Source: an uncultured Eudoraea sp.
GTDB lineage: Bacteria > Bacteroidota > Bacteroidia > Flavobacteriales > Flavobacteriaceae
NCBI GenBank assembly: GCA_905479615.1
Contig: CAJQNH010000168.1
Coordinates: forward strand, 1 to 8,871
Length of the DNA: 8,871 nucleotides
Direction of reading: 5' to 3'
The notes beneath the pieces are model-generated. The model did not search any database and was not told the DNA's origin. It saw only the letters and a program-made list of their open reading frames with translations. How positions within the stretch are numbered: the stretch's first letter is position 1; each line of letters starts with the position of its first letter. Position numbers and translations under genes: made by a program. Shown piece after piece: positions 6,402 through 8,871 of the stretch.

Positions 6402-7427
6402 TTTAAAAATAAGTTTGGCAATGCGATTTCGGCCTGCGGCATAAGCCACTGTGTCATTCTGGAATCGTATAGTGTAGAACCCTTCGTTTGAAAGACTCCT
6501 CCAGTTCATCCCCATATCATTGCTATATGAAATTCCTGTAAATCCTATAGCCACAATCTCTTTGCCTTCAGAATTAGGAACAAATCGGATACAACTCTTG
6601 TAGCCAGGTTCTTGATTATTAGCAAGCAGCTCCCAGCTTTTACCTCCATCACGGCTGATCGCCTTATTGGCAATGCTCTTATCGGGATCTGTATAATCTC
6701 CACCAATCGCAATTCCCAAAGAGCTATCGTAAAAATCCATCGAATAAATACCCTGAGTAGGTTTATTTCTAAGTATGGGGGTTTGTACTACGCTCCATGA
6801 TAACCCTTTGTTATCGGTATAAAACACACGCCCTTTAGTTGTTCCTATCCAGCCTTTATTTCCCTGAAGGACAATATTCGTATTACTGGCAGCAAAAGCA
6901 CCCTCTCCTTCAAGCCCTTTGGGTAATTGGGCACAAGGGAGTTTGGCCCAGCTATATCCACCGTCTCTGGTTATAATTATAGAAAGACAACCTCCAACAT
7001 TATCCCCTATAGCTATACCTTCCTTATCATTCCAAAAATCCATGGCATCATAAAAAACGTTCTCCCCATCTTCGGTGTAAACCAATTCCATACTTCCCTT
7101 ATCTCCTGTTTTATACAACAGAGCAGGATTTGCAACAGAGAGCATAAAAAAATCGGTAGATGTATGTGCTATAGCCCTAAATTCTGGAAAAATGCTATCA
7201 TATTTTTGACTATTGGTCCTAACTGTTTTGGTCTGCAGGTCAATTGTACCAAAAACACCTTTATTGGCTGCAAAACCTAAACTACCACCCATTAGTTCAA
7301 TTGCTCTAATACTTAAGGAATCCTCATAAAGTACTTCAACTCTGACTTCTGTAAAATCAGGCCTATCAACAGGCTGCTGGCAGGAATGAATTATAATTAA
7401 AGTGATTAATAAGATACTATACCGCAT
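6399..7427 (-). CDS. Asp-box (BNR/YCF48-like) beta-propeller lipoprotein
   Basis: The 342-residue protein begins with a lipoprotein signal (MRYSILLITLIIIHSC) in which C16 is the likely lipidated residue, so it should be anchored in the inner or outer membrane. The mature part is rich in beta strands and has four Asp-box signatures (S/T-x-D-x-G-x-x-W): TRDGGYSW (153-160), YTDNKGLSW (203-211), SRDGGKSW (258-265) and SNDMGMNW (302-309). Repeating strand units DFWNDKEGIAIGDN (129-142) and DFYDSSLGIAIGGD (230-243) also appear. This matches the YCF48/sialidase-fold propellers involved in assembly or binding; I see no redox motif or catalytic sialidase set. Homologues are often labelled oxidoreductase, for which there is no sequence support here. 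It is convergent with the sigma locus and divergent from the rsmB-like gene, so it is probably monocistronic. Its ligand or partner is unknown. Confidence 0.88.
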   Translation of the reverse strand: MRYSILLITLIIIHSCQQPVDRPDFTEVRVEVLYEDSLSIRAIELMGGSLGFAANKGVFGTIDLQTKTVRTNSQKYDSIFPEFRAIAHTSTDFFMLSVANPALLYKTGDKGSMELVYTEDGENVFYDAMDFWNDKEGIAIGDNVGGCLSIIITRDGGYSWAKLPCAQLPKGLEGEGAFAASNTNIVLQGNKGWIGTTKGRVFYTDNKGLSWSVVQTPILRNKPTQGIYSMDFYDSSLGIAIGGDYTDPDKSIANKAISRDGGKSWELLANNQEPGYKSCIRFVPNSEGKEIVAIGFTGISYSNDMGMNWRSLSNEGFYTIRFQNDTVAYAAGRNRIAKLIFK

Positions 7428-7430
7428 GTG

Positions 7431-7438
7431 TAAATGTA
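7431..7438 (-). promoter_or_regulatory. Possible -7 promoter element of the lipoprotein gene
   Basis: On the minus strand TACATTTA lies four bases upstream of the ATG, differing from the Bacteroidota -7 consensus TAnnTTTG only in the last base. No convincing TTG lies at the expected -33 distance, and initiation here would give an almost leaderless transcript, so the call is weak. A short odd palindrome, AAAACC-G-GGTTTT (7444-7456), lies just upstream and might be an operator. Confidence 0.25.
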
Positions 7439-7569
7439 GGAATAAAACCGGGTTTTGAACTGATAGAAAAAAACGAATATTCTGTTGTTCAATAATACTA
7501 TCTCTAAAATTGCCACAGCATTTAGCGATAAAAAAATCAAAAAAACGATGTTTAGTTGCTATGGTGTAA

Positions 7570-7602
7570 TTGACTAGTTAAAAATTAAAAGCAATACCTT
7601 TG
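7570..7602 (+). promoter_or_regulatory. Housekeeping (sigma-A type) promoter of the rsmB-like gene
   Basis: TTG (7570-7572) and TACCTTTG (7595-7602) are separated by 22 bases. TACCTTTG fits the Bacteroidota -7 consensus TAnnTTTG at every fixed position, and the spacing is within the range reported for flavobacterial promoters. Transcription would start a few bases downstream, about 10-15 bases before the ATG at 7620, another reason to prefer that start. The rest of the divergent gap (7439-7569) is A-rich and I see no gene in it. Confidence 0.75.
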
Positions 7603-7619
7603 CCTACTAAATTTTGCAG

Positions 7620-8831
7620 ATGCGGTTACATAGAAATTTGGTGTTTGCTGTAGTAGACGCACTCAACCTTATATTTAACGAGGGAGAATATGCCGATAAG
7701 GTAGTGGAAAAGACTTTGAAGCATGACAAACGATGGGGCTCAAGAGACAGAGGTTTTATTGCTGAAACCACCTATGATATAGTCCGTTGGAAACGTCTTT
7801 ATTCAGAAATTGCAGAGGTAAGTGCTCCCTATTCCAGACCAAACTTATTTAGGCTTTTTGCTGTATGGGCAGTACTTAGGGGAATTCAATTACCAGACTG
7901 GAAACAAATAGAAAAGACTCCGGCCAGACGAATTAAAGGGAAATTCGATGAGCTTTCCAAAATCAGAAAATACAGAGAATCTATTCCAGACTGGATAGAG
8001 CAATTGGGTTTAAATTCATTGGAAGAAGAGTTGTGGACAAGAGAAATTGCAGCATTAAATCAGCAAGCTCAGGTAATTCTTAGAACAAACACACTTAAAA
8101 CATCTAAAAATAATTTAAAAACCATTCTTTTAGAAGAGGGCATTGAGACCGAAACTATTGAGGGTTACCCCGATGCCTTAAAACTAAAAGAGCGTACAAA
8201 TGTTTTTAGGACCAAGCCGTTCACTGAAGGCTTTTTTGAAGTGCAGGATGCCTCATCACAAAAGGTTGGATATTTTACACAGGTTGAACCGGGGTTACGT
8301 GTAATTGATGCCTGCGCCGGAGCCGGCGGTAAAACTTTGCATTTAGCGGCTCTTATGAAAAACAAAGGACAACTTATTGCCCTTGATATCTATGAAAATA
8401 AATTAAAGGAACTTAAGAGAAGGGCTAAAAGAGATGGTGCCCATAATGTAGAAACGAGAGTAATAAGCAATAGCAAGGTTTATAAAAAATTATATGCAAG
8501 TGCCGATAGAGTCCTGATAGATGCTCCATGTACAGGACTCGGCGTATTGAGACGCAATCCGGATGCCAAGTGGAAATTGCAGCCGGAATTTCTTTCCAAG
8601 ATTACCCAAGTACAACAAGAAATACTTAGAAATTACAGTAAGATGGTAAAAGAAGGGGGCAAACTTATATATGCTACTTGTTCTATTTTGCCACAGGAGA
8701 ATACAGAGCAAGTGAAACAATTTTTAGATTCTGATGAAGGAAAAGTATTCTCTCTGGAAGAAGAGGTAAACATTTATGCGTCAGAAAGTGGATTTGATGG
8801 TTTCTATATAGCTCGAATGATAAAGAAGTAA
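7620..8831 (+). CDS. rsmB: RsmB-type 16S rRNA (cytosine-5)-methyltransferase
   Basis: The protein methylates C5 of a cytosine in RNA using S-adenosylmethionine; the family's best known target is C967 of 16S rRNA (E. coli numbering). With the ATG at 7620 it has 403 residues, starting MRLHRNLVFAV, which fits flavobacterial relatives. An upstream in-frame TTG at 7614 would add only Met-Gln and is close to the predicted transcription start. The N-terminal part (about 1-130) is helical and may play the role of the NusB-like RNA-binding domain. The Rossmann domain has motif I DACAGAGGK (230-238) for SAM binding, motif IV DAPCTG (301-306, C304, product release) and motif VI ATCS (352-355) with catalytic C354. 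It ends with the typical GFDGFYIAR. Both cysteines of the dual-Cys mechanism are intact. The gene is monocistronic within the window, with only 40 non-coding bases after it. The family is certain; the exact target is by homology. Confidence 0.93.
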   Translation: MRLHRNLVFAVVDALNLIFNEGEYADKVVEKTLKHDKRWGSRDRGFIAETTYDIVRWKRLYSEIAEVSAPYSRPNLFRLFAVWAVLRGIQLPDWKQIEKTPARRIKGKFDELSKIRKYRESIPDWIEQLGLNSLEEELWTREIAALNQQAQVILRTNTLKTSKNNLKTILLEEGIETETIEGYPDALKLKERTNVFRTKPFTEGFFEVQDASSQKVGYFTQVEPGLRVIDACAGAGGKTLHLAALMKNKGQLIALDIYENKLKELKRRAKRDGAHNVETRVISNSKVYKKLYASADRVLIDAPCTGLGVLRRNPDAKWKLQPEFLSKITQVQQEILRNYSKMVKEGGKLIYATCSILPQENTEQVKQFLDSDEGKVFSLEEEVNIYASESGFDGFYIARMIKK

Positions 8832-8871
8832 TGAACAATTCTGTTTGAAAACTGTTAACTTTTCTCTTAAA

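Noticed and set aside
6927..7280. Open frame of 117 codons on the plus strand opposite the lipoprotein gene
   Set aside because: The translation has no recognisable motif, and the minus strand carries the lipobox and Asp-box gene. The 62-codon frame at 6612-6800 is rejected for the same reason.
7511..7564. Imperfect inverted repeat CCACAGCA / TGCTATGG in the divergent intergenic region
   Set aside because: It has a mismatch and a loop of over 30 bases of A-rich sequence, with no second supporting feature such as a T-run or conserved riboswitch core.
8165..8720. Minus-strand open frames of 66 and 76 codons inside the rsmB-like gene
   Set aside because: They are antisense to conserved methyltransferase motifs I, IV and VI and have no promoter or homology that I can recognise.
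8832..8871. Possible promoter or terminator after the rsmB-like gene
   Set aside because: Only 40 bases are present. They show no stem with a T-run and no TAnnTTTG match, so nothing can be called.

Overview
The window is an AT-rich chromosomal segment that looks like a marine-type member of the Flavobacteriaceae (Bacteroidota). Three things point there. The protein sequences resemble that family, ribosome binding sites are weak or absent, and the rsmB-like gene has a TAnnTTTG-type -7 promoter. I see no insertion sequence, CRISPR array, tRNA, rRNA or phage gene, and no change in base composition that would suggest recent transfer.

Positions 20-4564 (+ strand) hold a polyprenyl-phosphate glycosyltransferase with two C-terminal membrane helices, a phosphoglucomutase/phosphomannomutase, and an MsbA-like ABC exporter. 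The last two overlap by one base (TAATG). Together they suggest envelope glycolipid or polysaccharide precursor work: sugar-phosphate interconversion, transfer to a lipid carrier, and export. The exact substrates cannot be read from sequence.

Positions 4577-6243 (+ strand) hold a compact ECF sigma-factor locus. It encodes the sigma factor (TTG start), a single-pass membrane protein that is probably its anti-sigma factor, and a secreted Spy/CpxP-like helical protein whose start overlaps the preceding gene by 8 bases. Almost identical promoter-like elements sit before the sigma gene and before the membrane-protein gene. They share a 15-base block and both have AAACC, 16 bases, then GTC, which is strong internal evidence for autoregulation. 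The membrane protein carries two copies of an FKxPEGYF motif on the predicted cytoplasmic side and two copies of an IxxYLEDN motif on the predicted periplasmic side. This is the most interesting part of the window.

An AT/GC-matched bidirectional terminator (6370-6401) separates this locus from a convergent gene (6399-7427, - strand). That gene encodes an Asp-box (BNR/YCF48-like) beta-propeller lipoprotein. A divergent intergenic region of about 190 bases then carries a good flavobacterial housekeeping promoter for an RsmB-type rRNA cytosine-5 methyltransferase. Its real start is the ATG at 7620, not the upstream TTG. The last 40 bases are non-coding.
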